Source: Neodiprion pinetum (lineage: Eukaryota > Arthropoda > Insecta > Hymenoptera > Diprionidae). Taken from it: a DNA stretch of 64,000 bases. Of this stretch, positions 1 through 12,900 are shown piece after piece (within the stretch, counting starts at the first letter, position 1; each line of letters begins with the position of its first letter). Under the pieces are notes generated by a model. That model made no database searches. It was given only the letters and a program-made list of their open reading frames with translations, and had not been told where the DNA came from. The stretch spans positions 9,015,832 to 9,079,831 of the forward strand of contig NC_060237.1 of assembly GCF_021155775.2 (NCBI RefSeq), written 5' to 3'. The position numbers and the translations under genes are program-made.

Positions 1-2960
1 TTTTTTTTTTTTTTTTTTTACCATCTTCTCAAACATTGAATTATACCGTATAGTCGTAAACCTTCGTAACTTGAATCGCAGACGATTCGGTTGAAAATCT
101 AGCTTGTACAAAAATCGAATTTTTTCAAATTATTTTTATTACCAGATACTCGCAATTTGAGTATTTATTTTAAATTCAAACGTAAGAATACTGAAATTAC
201 CGCGAAAATCTTATATGTTGACGCTTTGTTTCAAGCCTCGTTGAAAAAAATTTTTGAAATTCTAGCAAATTCATTTGATTTTGATCTTATACGACGACTC
301 AATTTATTCCGAAGACTGTTTTCTACAAAGACACTGAAACGGGTTCTTACTTTTTCTGTATCTCATTCACTATTGCTATTAATTGTTCATCGTAGTCAAT
401 ATCCGTGCAACGTTTTAAAATTTAATATTAAACGATGCTGAACGACTGAACTTACTGAAAAGAGTCTTCTGAACAAAACGAGCCATTGTCGAGCGAAATG
501 AAACAAAACAAATATTTGATTTTAAACAATTTTTAAGTGATTCGAACCGAAGTATCGATATCTGACAAGCTTGTGAGCTTTTGCTTATAATTCCAATACT
601 TTCTATTCTTAAACACATCCTCGATCGTAGGTCAGGAATATATCATTATTTACATATACACTCAATGTGCGATTGTCCGTTGACAAAAGTAATGAAAAGT
701 ACAGACTTTCGATCAACCAACCAACCAACCCCCGTCCAATGTCTCTGTTCTTCGCAAGCTCGTTTCCTGGCAATATATAACAACCAGGAAGCTTCTCCTC
801 TCCGTCGTTCCAATAACGCGCGATTACGACAATCCCCCCCCCCCTCTTGTCCGTGCCCCTTCGCTCATTCTAAGAAATCGTCGTCTCATCAACCGATCGA
901 CGTGTTTCCACTTCCGTTTCGGCACGCTCGGTCGGCTGGCAACAAGAGACGTCGTTTACAATCAGCATCGCCGCGGCAGCTAGCCGAGCAGCCGAAGATT
1001 GAGACAGCTGTCCGTTCCCAGGCAATCAGAAAAACTACCCCATCCAACGGAGGCCTCCCTCACCCTCCTAGATTCCGCTTAAGACGGCGCGAGCTTTCTT
1101 TACCGCCTTACTCCGAAGGTGACTGCAAGCTTCGGCTGAGCTCGAATACGCCGAGCATCTGGTTCCGTGGTTTTTAAGATCCTCAACGGTTCTTCCCTTC
1201 TTATCTCGTTCTTATTTTCACCCCCGGCGCGCTTCAAGACGTCTTCGAAAGGAAAAATGGGGCTCGAGGATCGCAAGTACTTTGCATTTCCTTCGCGGCG
1301 TTCGGTTTCAAGCTCGATCCGTTATATACGCGGTTATTCCTTTTTCATCTTTCGACGATTTTTCTCTCGTTACCTTACCGAAGATCGGATAGTACGTCAC
1401 CGATCGTGTCTTCCGATTTCAGATTAGGTGGATAAAATACTCTCAAAAATCCTTTTCTCAAAGTTTGCGCCGTGGGTTGAAGCGGATTGTCGGTCTAAAT
1501 TGCCCGGATATTTTTGTCCAGTGATTGGACATTCGAAAGCATTTTGCTTCTACAATTACAAAATATTTTATTATTCAGTCACTTCGATACCTAATCAAAA
1601 TCCTCACATTCGACATATTTCTTTGCATCATTTAAAAAATCAAACTTACAGTAAAATTCTCCCATGCTTTTTGACAATTATTTTCGACAAGTATGGAAAC
1701 AAGCCAAAATATTTCTGTATAATCTCGTTATCAAGGCTGATGGCGAGACAGTTGACGGAGAGACAGAGGTAACTCCTTTATAACAACGTCACGAACACGC
1801 GCCAACCGGAGACAATCGAATCGCCAAAGATGTCTGAAGGACGTTAAACCGCGAAGCTTGAAATACCCGTTGTGCAAATTATCCAACAGCCAATTCCTTT
1901 GTACTCCTTCGACATTATCGGAAATTATATATTACGCACCTACGTACACGTTGGTTATTGCATCGGGAGTCCGAAATATGTAAAGCTATCAATATCCAGT
2001 TATATTCAAAGCTGTACGTAAGAGACGGGAGTTTTTGTACATTGTGACCCGAGAGAGCTTTCAGCAGAAACGTTTTCCAAGAATGTAATTACAACATCGT
2101 TCAGGCCCTGCTCGATAAGAGAAGGGCGACGCACTCGGTATGAGGCACGGCGTGATTTTCTCGACGAAAAGAACGTCGCGGTTCGCGTCGAATTTATCAC
2201 GAAGATTTAATTGTGTTCGGGTATCAGGTGACACCTCATTATACCTTTATACTTCCCTACGCTTTGAACGATGTCATTACACCCCCCGTTATTATCTGCG
2301 CCGATAATTGATTGACTCTCTTGTCATCCCCGTCACCTGTAGCTCCTGGTGGTCTTAAGTACTGATTGATTATAGCCATTGTACCGAATAGTGCATCGTA
2401 ACTAAATGACGTCGTTGACAAAAGGCGAAAAAGCGTCTGCCTTTCCGGGGAAAAATGCTTTTATATCATCTTGTACAAAACGATGTGAATGATTTCCTAT
2501 AAAAAAAAAAAATAAACGACTAATTACGAAGTTTGAAACAAGGAAGAAATCAAAGGTACAATTCGAACATGTATACTTTGTACGTTAATATTTGTTTTAC
2601 TAAAAAATATTAATATTTTGCAGTGTATTGACGCATGTTTTCAGAACATTACGGAACCATGGTCACTTCGCTTACCGAATAACAATTGATGATAATGAGT
2701 TGAACGTATGGCTGAGTGAAAAAATTAATGACAGCTTTATATTTCTGGAAAATGTCGAGGAAGTTATCTTGTTTACATTGTTATAATGTTTTTTTTTAAT
2801 TCTTTTATTATATATTATACATATTGAGCATCTTATGTCGAGAAAAATTATTTTGGGAATCGTGTACGATAAAGCTTGACGTCTAATTGCGATTAAAAAA
2901 CATGAGTCAGGAATAGTAAAAAATACGAATCGATTCGCATATCGTGCGGATTGAGAAAGG
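1..2960. other. downstream flank without recognisable gene
   Basis: It starts with a run of 19 T. The longest open frame in the window (581-1177 plus, 198 codons) lies here in a locally GC-rich patch. Its product is Arg/Pro/Ser-rich, with no recognisable domain, signal peptide or splice context, and I read it as chance. Confidence 0.5.
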
Positions 2961-3150
2961 AAAAGAATTTATTATATGAATTGATACTTCCGTGTTTCGA
3001 GTGTTTTAATTATATCCAGTTGGAGCAACTAATTTGGCTAATATTAATTAAACCGAGTGTACACAAAACTATGGCATGTATATTATAACGCGAATACCTA
3101 TATTCCTTGTGTGTAACTTACATCCACCCCGGCTGATCCTGTACCAACTC

Positions 3151-3179
<29 letters not shown>
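3151..3179. repeat. GA dinucleotide microsatellite
   Basis: Uninterrupted (GA)14 tract within the probable Bx 3' flank. On the Bx strand it reads as a CU tract. Confidence 0.95.
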
Positions 3180-3183
<4 letters not shown>

Positions 3184-4270
3184 AATAGAGTCGCTTGGCG
3201 GGTCTACGAACCCCTGGAGAACGCGACGAGGGTGTAGCGAAGGGGTAACGAGTGAGGGGCATTTGCATATTATAAGTAGTGCACCTTACCAAGCCGATAC
3301 CATCGTCAAGATATCCGAGGATTTCTTATTCCACACACGTTATTTCATGATTTTCACCCACATACACTGCCGGCCAAAAGCTTGGGTTCAAATTACTTGC
3401 CGCACTAAAGGTTAGATGGCGGACTCAAAAATAAAGGTCATAGAATTTCCCAAGCGGCGTTTCAAAGAAGACTAATTTATCTCCACTTTGATTTTTTACA
3501 AAATACTCTACGATTTTTTTTAGCCCTGAGTTTGAAAAAACTCGTATTAGATGAGGTGAGAGACGCGATTGACAATTTTTTTGCGTTAAAAAGCAAGTTC
3601 AAAAGTTCTTTATATAATTCATTCGTATAGTTTTTGTGTTACGTTATTTCTCAAGCTTTCGTTTCAAATTCAAATATCTTTCTCGAAATCATCTTACGCG
3701 TGGATTTAATTAACTTTGGAATTTCATTTACTTCTCCGACAACGAAAACAGAAAAAGGCTTCATCGCTTTTGTTATTATGCGGGTATAAAATAAACGAAC
3801 AATATTATATCGCTCTCGCCTGTAATTTCTGCCGCAAGCAACTGCTTCACACCGTCAATATTTTGGTAGGCAAATTCGTTACGTGATATTCGGACCTGGC
3901 TTAAGATGTATCTTCTACCTGCGGAGATTTCGCTAAGATAGGCACAGGATTAAGACGGTCCAAGATAACTCAGCGTTCCGCAGTGTGTATATTGTTTTCA
4001 TACAACGCTGTTGCTTTAGGATAATCATCGGCCTTAGCGTTCAAGCTGCTGTTGCAAAATCGATGCATCGAAATCGCTGCAATTTCTCGTCGATCTTGTT
4101 TTCTACCCGGATTGATCTTTGCATTTAGAACAATCGATCAACAACTTTTTCGACATTTTTCTACGAATGTTTTTGAAAACGCGGATCGGAAATATAGATT
4201 TAAAGTTATCGATTTTTTCTCATTATCTTAACCATCGAGTGTCGTGATGATCTAGCAGAAAGCGTCCTTC

Positions 4271-4278
4271 TCTTTGGT
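4271..4278 (-). promoter_or_regulatory. 8-mer miR-9 seed match downstream of Bx
   Basis: On the Bx (minus) strand the sequence reads ACCAAAGA, a perfect 8-mer complementary to the seed of miR-9 (seed CUUUGGU). In Drosophila miR-9a is known to repress dLMO through its 3' UTR. The site lies about 2.47 kb after the Bx stop, so relevance depends on a long 3' UTR. Confidence 0.4.
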
Positions 4279-6742
4279 GGTTAACTTTTTTCGACAACTT
4301 TTCATCACTGAATCTTCTAACGTAACACCTCTTTTCTAATTTTCTTCAAAATTATACTTCGGTGACCGTAAAGCAGGAAACAGTACAAATTATATGGCCA
4401 TTAAAAAGTTCGATCCTTTTTCATTTGAGTTTTAAGTAAGAGTAAAAAATTGAAAAACCGAAGAATCCAGAAGCAGTCGTCGATTTAATCTGAAAATCCA
4501 AACCGAGGTGCCGGGTCGGTGAATTCAACCAGGATCCCAAGTCTCGGTAACAAGGATCACTCGAAAGTCTTATAACTCGTCCGAATTGAATTCTGCCGAG
4601 GTACAAGGGGCAGGTGGGCATCAAGGAAGGTGGCTCCGGATCGTTAAGGTATGCGACGAAGCCTCGGAGGCCAAGGAGAGGAGCGGAGAGCTTAATTAAT
4701 AAGGACATGCGATATCCCACTCATACAAGAGCTGCCGATGCCTTATAGGGCAGGCATAGCGCGCGGGGAATCCTTTGTCGTCGAGGACCCGCGATCCGCT
4801 TCGCTCTCCTCGTCTTAGGACACGTGTTGTCTTCGGTGTCGGGAACCTAGACCAACCGGAAGCCGCCCTCGAGCCCTGGATGCAAAGACGTGGGAGCAGC
4901 TCGGGTTCAACGCCGGGGTTCAAATATTCCAAGTTAGAGGCGAGGGAGATTTGAGACCTTTCAAGCTATCGCGTACCTAGCTGTGCGTGCACTGAAAACA
5001 TTGATAACCGTCTCACCGTTTCGCGAAAAAATTGTTTCAGTATCGAATTTTCCAATGGGTGAAACTCTAATTCGTAGGATTTAAAAATTTAACAGGTCGA
5101 AAGGTGAGAAACGTACAAAGCTCGGACGTTGAATTGCCAGAATGTTTATATACCACCTTTTATAAATGTTTGTAATGTATTGAAAATAAAAAAGGTTAGG
5201 AAAATAAATCAAGGTATGGAAAATTCGAAGTACAGAATTGTAAATTTTCATCATTTTTCCATATTTTTACATATCACGGTTCTATATTTTTGACTTTTCC
5301 ATTTATAGACATTCTACATTTTCTAATTCTGTTATAAATTTTGTATCTTAGAAATTTTCGCATCGTAATCCGCTCTTTTGACCGCTCTACTTTTAGAATT
5401 CCATCAGCAGTTGAGATCAGAAGGGTGAAATAAAAATCGGTTTGTCAAGGGTTGAAGAAAAATTTTTTTAAACGTGACAAGTTTTCTTCCTCGACAACAT
5501 AAACGGCGAAAATATGGAAGAAATTTAATAAAAATGTTGCAGTGTGTTGGACTACTTTTTACATAATTTTCAAGCCGTCCTTGAGGTGGAAAAGTTTATA
5601 TCGTGGTTTAGAAATAAAATTGCCTTTCAAACAGACGAATTTCACGCTTTCAATTCGAATTCCTTACCCTCGGTAACATGAAATAAAAATCTCCGGGAAA
5701 ACAAGCGACGGGTTAAATTGCGTGAATATACGCCGCTGGGCTAAAAACGACTTGCGTGACAGAAATAATTAAGTCAAATTTGTCGTCATAGAGGCGATAA
5801 TGCATCGTGAAGATGAAGTTTGCCCCGACGAAGAAGAGCGGAAGAGGAGGCGAAGCGAGGGCGCCACGTGACTCGGGGTGAATTTCCTCAGAGGGGGGAG
5901 AACTGGAAGAGAAATTGAGACTGACAGCGCTGTTTAGCGGCTCAAGTAGTACCGTTTGTTGTGTGAATAGTTGAGATGCCTACCTTCCCACCTGCCTACA
6001 TGCATACATTTAGGGATGGATAAACCGAGGGGATTTACTGACAGAATTCTAGAATCCTCGCGGCTTCCACCCTAAATCGTGTATTTGGGTAACACCTCCC
6101 TCACCCTCCCCGCCCCTCCTTTCCCACCGCACCCTCTACGTGACGATCATCGCGGTTGGTTTCTTCGACAAATCGACTCGAGTCTCTGCGATATAAACAA
6201 GTGAGTCAGGCCAGTAAATAAGCCAATTATCGACGTTTGCTAAGCGTCTCGACATTCGTTCGATTCTGGACCAGTAACGCGACCCTTGATTAGACAGGTT
6301 TTGTTGTGTGAATTGCGTCTGCGGTGCGGATTGTCTGAGGAAAATGTAGAAGAAGAGGCGTCTTCGTCTTTCAATGCGATAAAGAAATATATTCAATCGA
6401 ATGTCGTATATATTTGAAATTCAAATTCGTTTTTTGCTCGATTAAAATACCGTCGATAATTGGGCCAATCAATTGTCGATTGGCTTTGTTAACGCTGTGC
6501 CGTATCTTAAGATTCGAGACGTACTTCGCTTCAGACGCTGTTTAACTGTTTGCTCTGGTAGGAAGAAAAGAAAGTAAAAAAAAAAAAACAAGTAAAAAAC
6601 AATCTCTAATTGATTAATCATACATCATTACGAGTGGATAAAACTTCGCTCCCTTATAAAGTTTCGATTAATCGAAAAACGCGTCGAGTAGCGATGAATG
6701 TAACGATTTAAGTTTGTCCGATCCAGAACAAGACACAATTTA

Positions 6743-6917
6743 TCAGTTAGTCGATGTTACCGGAGATTGAAGATGAGTTACTTGTCTCTTGATGTGGGCC
6801 AGAGTAGCGGAGGGTGGAGGATGCAGAGCCATATTTGCGAATACAAGCCTCTCCTCGTAGTCATATTCGCACAGGATTTTATTTTCGCACAAGTAAAATC
6901 TGTCGCCCACGCAGAAT
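6743..6917 (-). CDS. Bx: Bx last coding exon (end of LIM2, C-terminal tail, stop)
   Basis: Acceptor TTCCAG then 175 nt. It encodes FCVGDRFYLCENKILCEYDY, closing LIM2, then a short tail beginning EERLVFANMALHPPPS and ending SPVTSTN before TGA TAA. The exon lies 23.8 kb from the preceding one, so this exon is easily missed by gene finders with an intron-length limit. Confidence 0.95.
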
Positions 6918-9900
6918 CTGGAATGAAAAAAATCAAACGCTGTAAATATTGTTGAAGTATATTTTTAAAGGCGCGAAATTTCGTGGAAATAATTTTATAT
7001 TTAGATGAAAAACAACCCCAGCTTTAGTTAGAAAATTGCCAGGACGCTGAATTTTTTGTAATCATGAATAGAAAATGTTTATCAGGATAAATGTAAATTT
7101 ATAGCATGTTTAATTCGAATATTTTGTTTATTTACGATTAATGAAAGTTTGATCATTTAAACAAATCTGTTATCTTACAATTAGTGCGGTTCTGAACTTG
7201 AGCGAAATGTTTTTCATTCGGGAATAGTTGAGAATTTATCGGGCGCATTTATGGGTTTCCGAGTCTATTTGCAGAGACTAACCGTGGCGGTTTCAGAGAT
7301 AGGAAAAATTCAGTAAGTGAGTTAGGGAATAGGCCGAGCAATAAGGCGTGTTAATTTCCCTTCGACCGCTTTCCTGCAGGCGGGAACTGGCGAGGAAATT
7401 GCGTGGAAAAGGAAGAAAGAGAGGTAAAAATAAATACAGTGAAAAAGTAGAAAGTGAAACAACCGGCGAAACTCTCATCGCTTTCAGCCTTGTGGAAATC
7501 TTGAAGGCTATTTAAATGCAAATTTTTACTTAATTCGCAGGAAATAAAACGTTTCGTTTATGTACACTGCTGCAGTTTACCATCGCCGATTAAAACTCGC
7601 CTTCGCAATGCTCCGATGGTTATCTATTTATTCGTTGCGAGGCGAACGAAATCTTCGATAATTTAACACGGCTGTATTTTGTGAAATTTTTATCATTTTT
7701 CAAAAGTTTAAAGGTGTTTTCAGAGCTCTTCGATTTCAAATACGATTGATTTGAGTTTACGTTGGTCATTTTTCCCGTAATCGTTCAAGTTACTTTACAT
7801 GCAGAAAAACTAACTCTAACAATAAGTGTTTACGTATAAGACGAAAACTAATCGGTCGCGTTCAGATGCAAAATTTCATGGTAATTAACGGAAAATTGTA
7901 AGAATTGTTGAGGTTTCCAAGTCCTAGGTCTGTAAATTCAAAGTTTAAATACATTTTCAATTCTTTACAAATATATTTCTCTTCGAATTTCGACACCATC
8001 AATTTTTTTCTTTTATAATTTTCAATGATATTTCAGGTAAGTGTGAAAAAAAAATTGATAGCGAAATATATAGCATTGCAGTTTTCGTAATTTTTGGATA
8101 CAAAGACGAAATAAATTCAAGTTTACGAAGGGGAAAAAAGTGTAGTCATCTGAAAATATGACGTCCAAGCAATCGCGAGTTTACTTTTTATTCCCCACTA
8201 GAATCATCAAAATTGTTATTTTATTAGCTTTTCTGCAGATTTTCGTAAAAGAAAAATTAGATTGAATTAACCATTAATATATATATATACATATATGACA
8301 TTGGAATTTCGTGTTCGTTTTGTTTTTTTACTCGAAAACGATCTATCTAACTTGTTGAATTGGACAAAAAACAAAATTTTTTCGTTGAATTTTGAAGAAG
8401 AATTACTCAAACATCGGAAATAAAATTGAAACGGAAATTGGATCCACAAGTCACAATTAAAAAACTGTATCATTTCATCAACCAGTATTTTACTCCATTT
8501 TCTCTTCACGGATCTGCAGAATTCTGCCTGTCCTAAATAGTCGATTGTAAAAATAATAGACGTGTGGAAAACGATGAAAGGCATTCGAAACAGCGAGTAT
8601 GAAAAAATGGCCCCAAACGACGAGGAAATCGGTCGCGTACGGACAGCAATGGGACGAGAATCTCTCCTCTAATCAGCAAAGCATTCGGCATTCTCTTATT
8701 CGACGGCGTTTAAATGTTTCCCCATGACTCTAGTAAACAGCCGAGGTCCTCGGGGTACGTGCCCAAAATGCGATATTGAGGGAATAACGTGAATTCGCCG
8801 CGGTGCTGTGGGTTATACGGATCGGCCAACTGTCGCGCCTTGGCTCAACGGCCCTTTAAAATCTCAGGCTTTATGTACCCCCTTTTTTATTGCCAGATTC
8901 AAAAGTCGAATTTCAGAGACGTATCTGGAATACATACGCACGATCGTATCATGTACCCCATAGGTGCACACATAAACCCACGTGTCTAGTTCCTTCAGCG
9001 AGTTTCCATTTGCAAACGTTAGCGCAAACTTGCAGCAGGCTGCGTTCAGGGTTCGAATTCAGAGTCCGTTTAGAGTTTTACGGGTTATAACGTCTGATTT
9101 TTTCCTTATCCTTACAATTTTTCATTTCTTCTTATCCTTCTTCTTCCGTCGTTCTTTTTTTTTTCACTTTTTCTGCATACAAATTTTATACTTCTCTTCG
9201 CCCTTTGCCGATCCGTGTGGTAAGAATTATTATTCTCTATCAAGTTTACGCCGATTTTTCAACGGCTGACGACTCTAAAATCGTTTTGTCACGATTAAGT
9301 CCAACAAGCTCTTTTAAATTCGTGTCAGCTCCACGTAATATTATTACTCTTGACGGAACCTCGATTTTGCCCTTCCCTCCCCTCACCTTCCGTCCCATTT
9401 TCCCTGCCGCATGACAAGCGTGTCCAAGCGATTTGTCCAACAAACGAGATTGTAAAGCTCTTCTCCATCTCCATATAGAAATCAAGGGAGCAAAAAAGGT
9501 ATGGGGATGCAAATTTCTGGAAAAACACTCTTCAAACATCGATTCTGGAAATCCGAGTGGTAACGGAAATATTTTTCCGAGCATGCGTAAAGTGCCCCAT
9601 TTCTGAACAGTGCGGTAAAACGACATTGGCGCATGCGCACTTTCAGATAACTAAATTTTACGTACGGGTGTTACGCACCGCCAGTGACGTCATTGGGCTA
9701 AATTCAACCTAAAGTTTGCGCGTTTAGGTTAGGTTTCATGCAGCTGAGCCTATGCCTTTGGACCTCTTGATTGTCCTCAACCTACTTCTTCGAAATTATT
9801 GTCTATCATTCGTTTGCTTCTCAAATCGAATTTTCCTTCACTGGTGTTGGAAAAAATAGCGCGGTCTACACGTGCGGATGAGTGATGTCTGTGTAGTACG

Positions 9901-12900
9901 TTTACAGCACTCTTCGGAAATTGCATACTTTCCGCACTTTTAACACAATATACCGATGACGAGAATATTCGAAAAGACGATTAGTTCGGTCGTTCTTTTC
10001 TTTTCCCGTACAACATTCGTAAGCGACACAAGAAATAGTGAAATTTTCCGAGTAAAAATAATTCACGTGAAATCGAGAAACTTCATGGTTAAAGTTTGCA
10101 CGGTGGGGTTTGAAGTGAGGTGGGAATCTCCTTGGACGGAAGGATAATAAAAGTATTCCATGGCAGTATACTGCAGTTGTTGTGTATTCAAGGCAGTTCC
10201 CTCTCGGCGGATCCTGCGTTCAACCTCACCAGGTCGGATCTTCGCTCGGGGGTTTATTTCAGCGCTTATGTAAATGCAGACGTGATTTTTTCGCCACCTC
10301 TGCACCTGCCTCGTTTACCAAACAAAAACCTGAACAACTGTACACAAACGAACACCGACAGACCTTTGACGCGATTTTATTCACACGATTGCAGACCGAA
10401 GACCCGTAATCGCGTTGAGGAAACCTCGCTCTTCCGCGTCTCAAAATATTTCCACAAACTTCAGGCATTGAGTAGCAAAATAAAGAAAAGAAACAGCGTT
10501 GAGTAAGCGAAATAATGCGTTACGTAAAATGTGTGAAGAGAGAAAAATTAGAGGAGCGAAACACTGGAGTGCGAATCGTGGAACATGAGGCATGTTGGCC
10601 ATAAAAAGCAATGCTTCCTCATAACGGCACGCGATAAGTATGCGACGTAAAATAAAATCGATTCGTACAGCATCGAACTAGGCTCATAAAATGGGACGTT
10701 AGAGGGGATGGTGGTGTATAATGGTGTTATGATTTCGAGGAAAGATACGTGGCGTGTTTGGCGATAACGCGATAAGGGTAAAAACCGCTAAACGCTTTGG
10801 GCATTAGCTATATTTTTATAGTACCGAATGCTAATGTCGTTATACCGTAAAAATGTGATTTTTCAGAAACGCTTCGAGAGTCCCGCCAACTTTAGAGGCA
10901 CGAATATCAGGTGTAGATCGTATTGATTACTCTTGATTACTCTCCCCAGATGTACCGCGATTCTTATCTCCACCACACATGAAGTATAGGTAATAAGATT
11001 TTCAATTGGTGCACAATATATTACAGCGAATACAACCTGCGTCAAATGTTGTTCCACCATCCCAAATTGTTTATCGTTTCGCTTCCTGTACTTGAAAGAA
11101 TACATTATAATTAAATAAAAGTAAGGCAATCACGCGGTGTGCATGGAAAATACACCGGTATTGAGGGACACTGTGAAAAACCTGCGTTCTAAAGTTTGGT
11201 CGACTCCATCATGTTGAAACGAGACAGCATTGTCGCAAATTTAGAGATCAGATACAGCAATGACTTGTCAAATGTTCCCCATATCATGTGCCGCGTCCAC
11301 TGACAGACCGTCGAATTGTAAAAAATCCCGTAGATATTATACAAACGGGATAAATTGTACAGTCTGTAGAATCCCGGCTTGGCATGCAACGTGAAATTTG
11401 GTCGCTCGACGAGCGATGCAAGCGTCTGGTAAGTCCTTGAGTAAAATTTTCTCCGCTTCTCGCCTTGCTCTCTCCACTCGTCTTCTCTCATCTCTGGCGT
11501 TTATTGTTATCCCTGATCGCAAATTCCTTCCACCCCTTGGTGCTCGGCGTAGCGTTCGCTCTTAATTTGCATCAGGCCGCAAGAGGCAGCGGCTTGGCGC
11601 GGCGAGTCTAACGCGTTTAGCAGAGGCTCGAACCCTTAATCAGATCTTCCGTCGGTGAGGTGCGGGTCGGAGGCGGCAGTCATGCGACTTCGAAAGGTGG
11701 GAAGGGCGGAAGGGGTTGCAGCGTGCGCTCGAAGCCGCCGAGGAACTGGAAGGAAGGAAGGAAGGAAGGAAGGGATGTGCGAGGAGCCAGGTTTCCCGGC
11801 TAAGGTGCCGCTAAGTGTGAAGTTAATGGAGTCAAGATGCTGCCACCTTGAGAGACAGAGGCGTCTGCCACAGGGATCTACACAGACGTCTCACAATCCA
11901 GGTGCCATCCCCGTCTGCCTCCCATACACCACCGTTTGATTATTTAAAGGCAGTCAAGGGCTTCTCTCTCGACTCTGTATTGTTTGCAAAGGCGCAAACG
12001 TCGTTAGCCTCGAGAATTCTCCACACTATAACGCACCGTCAGATTCGGTGGTGGAATAATTTTCAACGTTTTCCCAACGCCATCCCTTGGAAACCATTTT
12101 ATCCCTGAACTTAATTCAATGTACATATAACTAAACAGAAGTCACGCTGTTTCTCGACGCGACGCTATACGTTTAGTCCGAATCGCATCGTTGTTTGCTA
12201 TCCAAAGTTCGAACGCGCGAATTGTTACTGAGGGGGTGGGTATTCGAAAAAATGTAGATCGGCGGTGTTGTTCATCGAGTGGGATATTGGAAAACTGTGC
12301 GCTTACGCCGCTGCGTAGGTATTAATACAAACACGGTTGAAATAAATTGAAATTTGTTTCGATGATGAGCGGGCGATACGATTCAACTGTTAATTAATTC
12401 AAACCATGAGGGTATCAGGGGCGGCGTGGCGTGCTAATTCGATCAGGAGTGCGTTCACTCTGCGGACAGTAGGGGCTGGTTTGGCCGGCGACAGTCTCGA
12501 CGATCAGCCCAGCCGTGATTTGACGTTGCTATCTGAGCGCCACCCAGGCATACGGTTAAGCGTCACTCGGTGTTCCGTTTAATTTCCTAATAGTCCTCAC
12601 CCGAGTCTCTTCTCTCCAGCACCGACTGTAATTGACGCAGTGTCAATCATATCGCTAATCAGACTTTCCCCGTTCCGCCGTGTCGAACAAATTCTCGTTT
12701 CGTTCAATGTGATTGGTTGGAAAATAAATGTACCTTCAACCAAATACCCGAATTATCCATAATTCGGTTGGGTGGAACCTGCGCGTTCGTCAGTTTCATC
12801 TCAGTTTCTGAAACCTGGAAAATCTGCAGACTTTTCAAACGGACGAGGCAAACAAATACCCACAAGAATAGACAGTCGCTGCAGACATTTGCGTTTCAAC

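Larger units (their letters stand above)
2968..6742 (-). other. probable Bx 3' UTR / 3' flank
   Basis: No coding signal. On the minus strand the first canonical AATAAA after the Bx stop is at 2973-2968; weaker ATTAAA sites are at 5529-5524 and 4489-4484. If the distal signal is used the 3' UTR is about 3.8 kb. The stretch holds a (GA)14 tract at 3151-3179, a GC-richer segment at about 4500-4960, and a transposon-end-like motif at 3365-3390. The mRNA end is unproven. Confidence 0.4.

Noticed and set aside
1..19. Poly-T at the window start as the tail of a retroposon
   Set aside because: The window edge cuts off the context, and no retroposon body or target duplication is visible.
581..1177. 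Longest simple ORF in the window (198 codons, plus)
   Set aside because: Arg/Pro/Ser-rich product from a GC-rich patch, no domain or signal, competing frames open on top of it; length is within chance for 64 kb in six frames.
6767..6955. Plus-strand ORF over the last Bx exon
   Set aside because: It is the antisense shadow of the exon encoding the end of LIM2.
9722..9736. TTTAGGTTAGGTT resembling the insect telomere repeat TTAGG
   Set aside because: Only two units, too short to be telomeric; it sits by a promoter-like cluster and may be a common promoter word.
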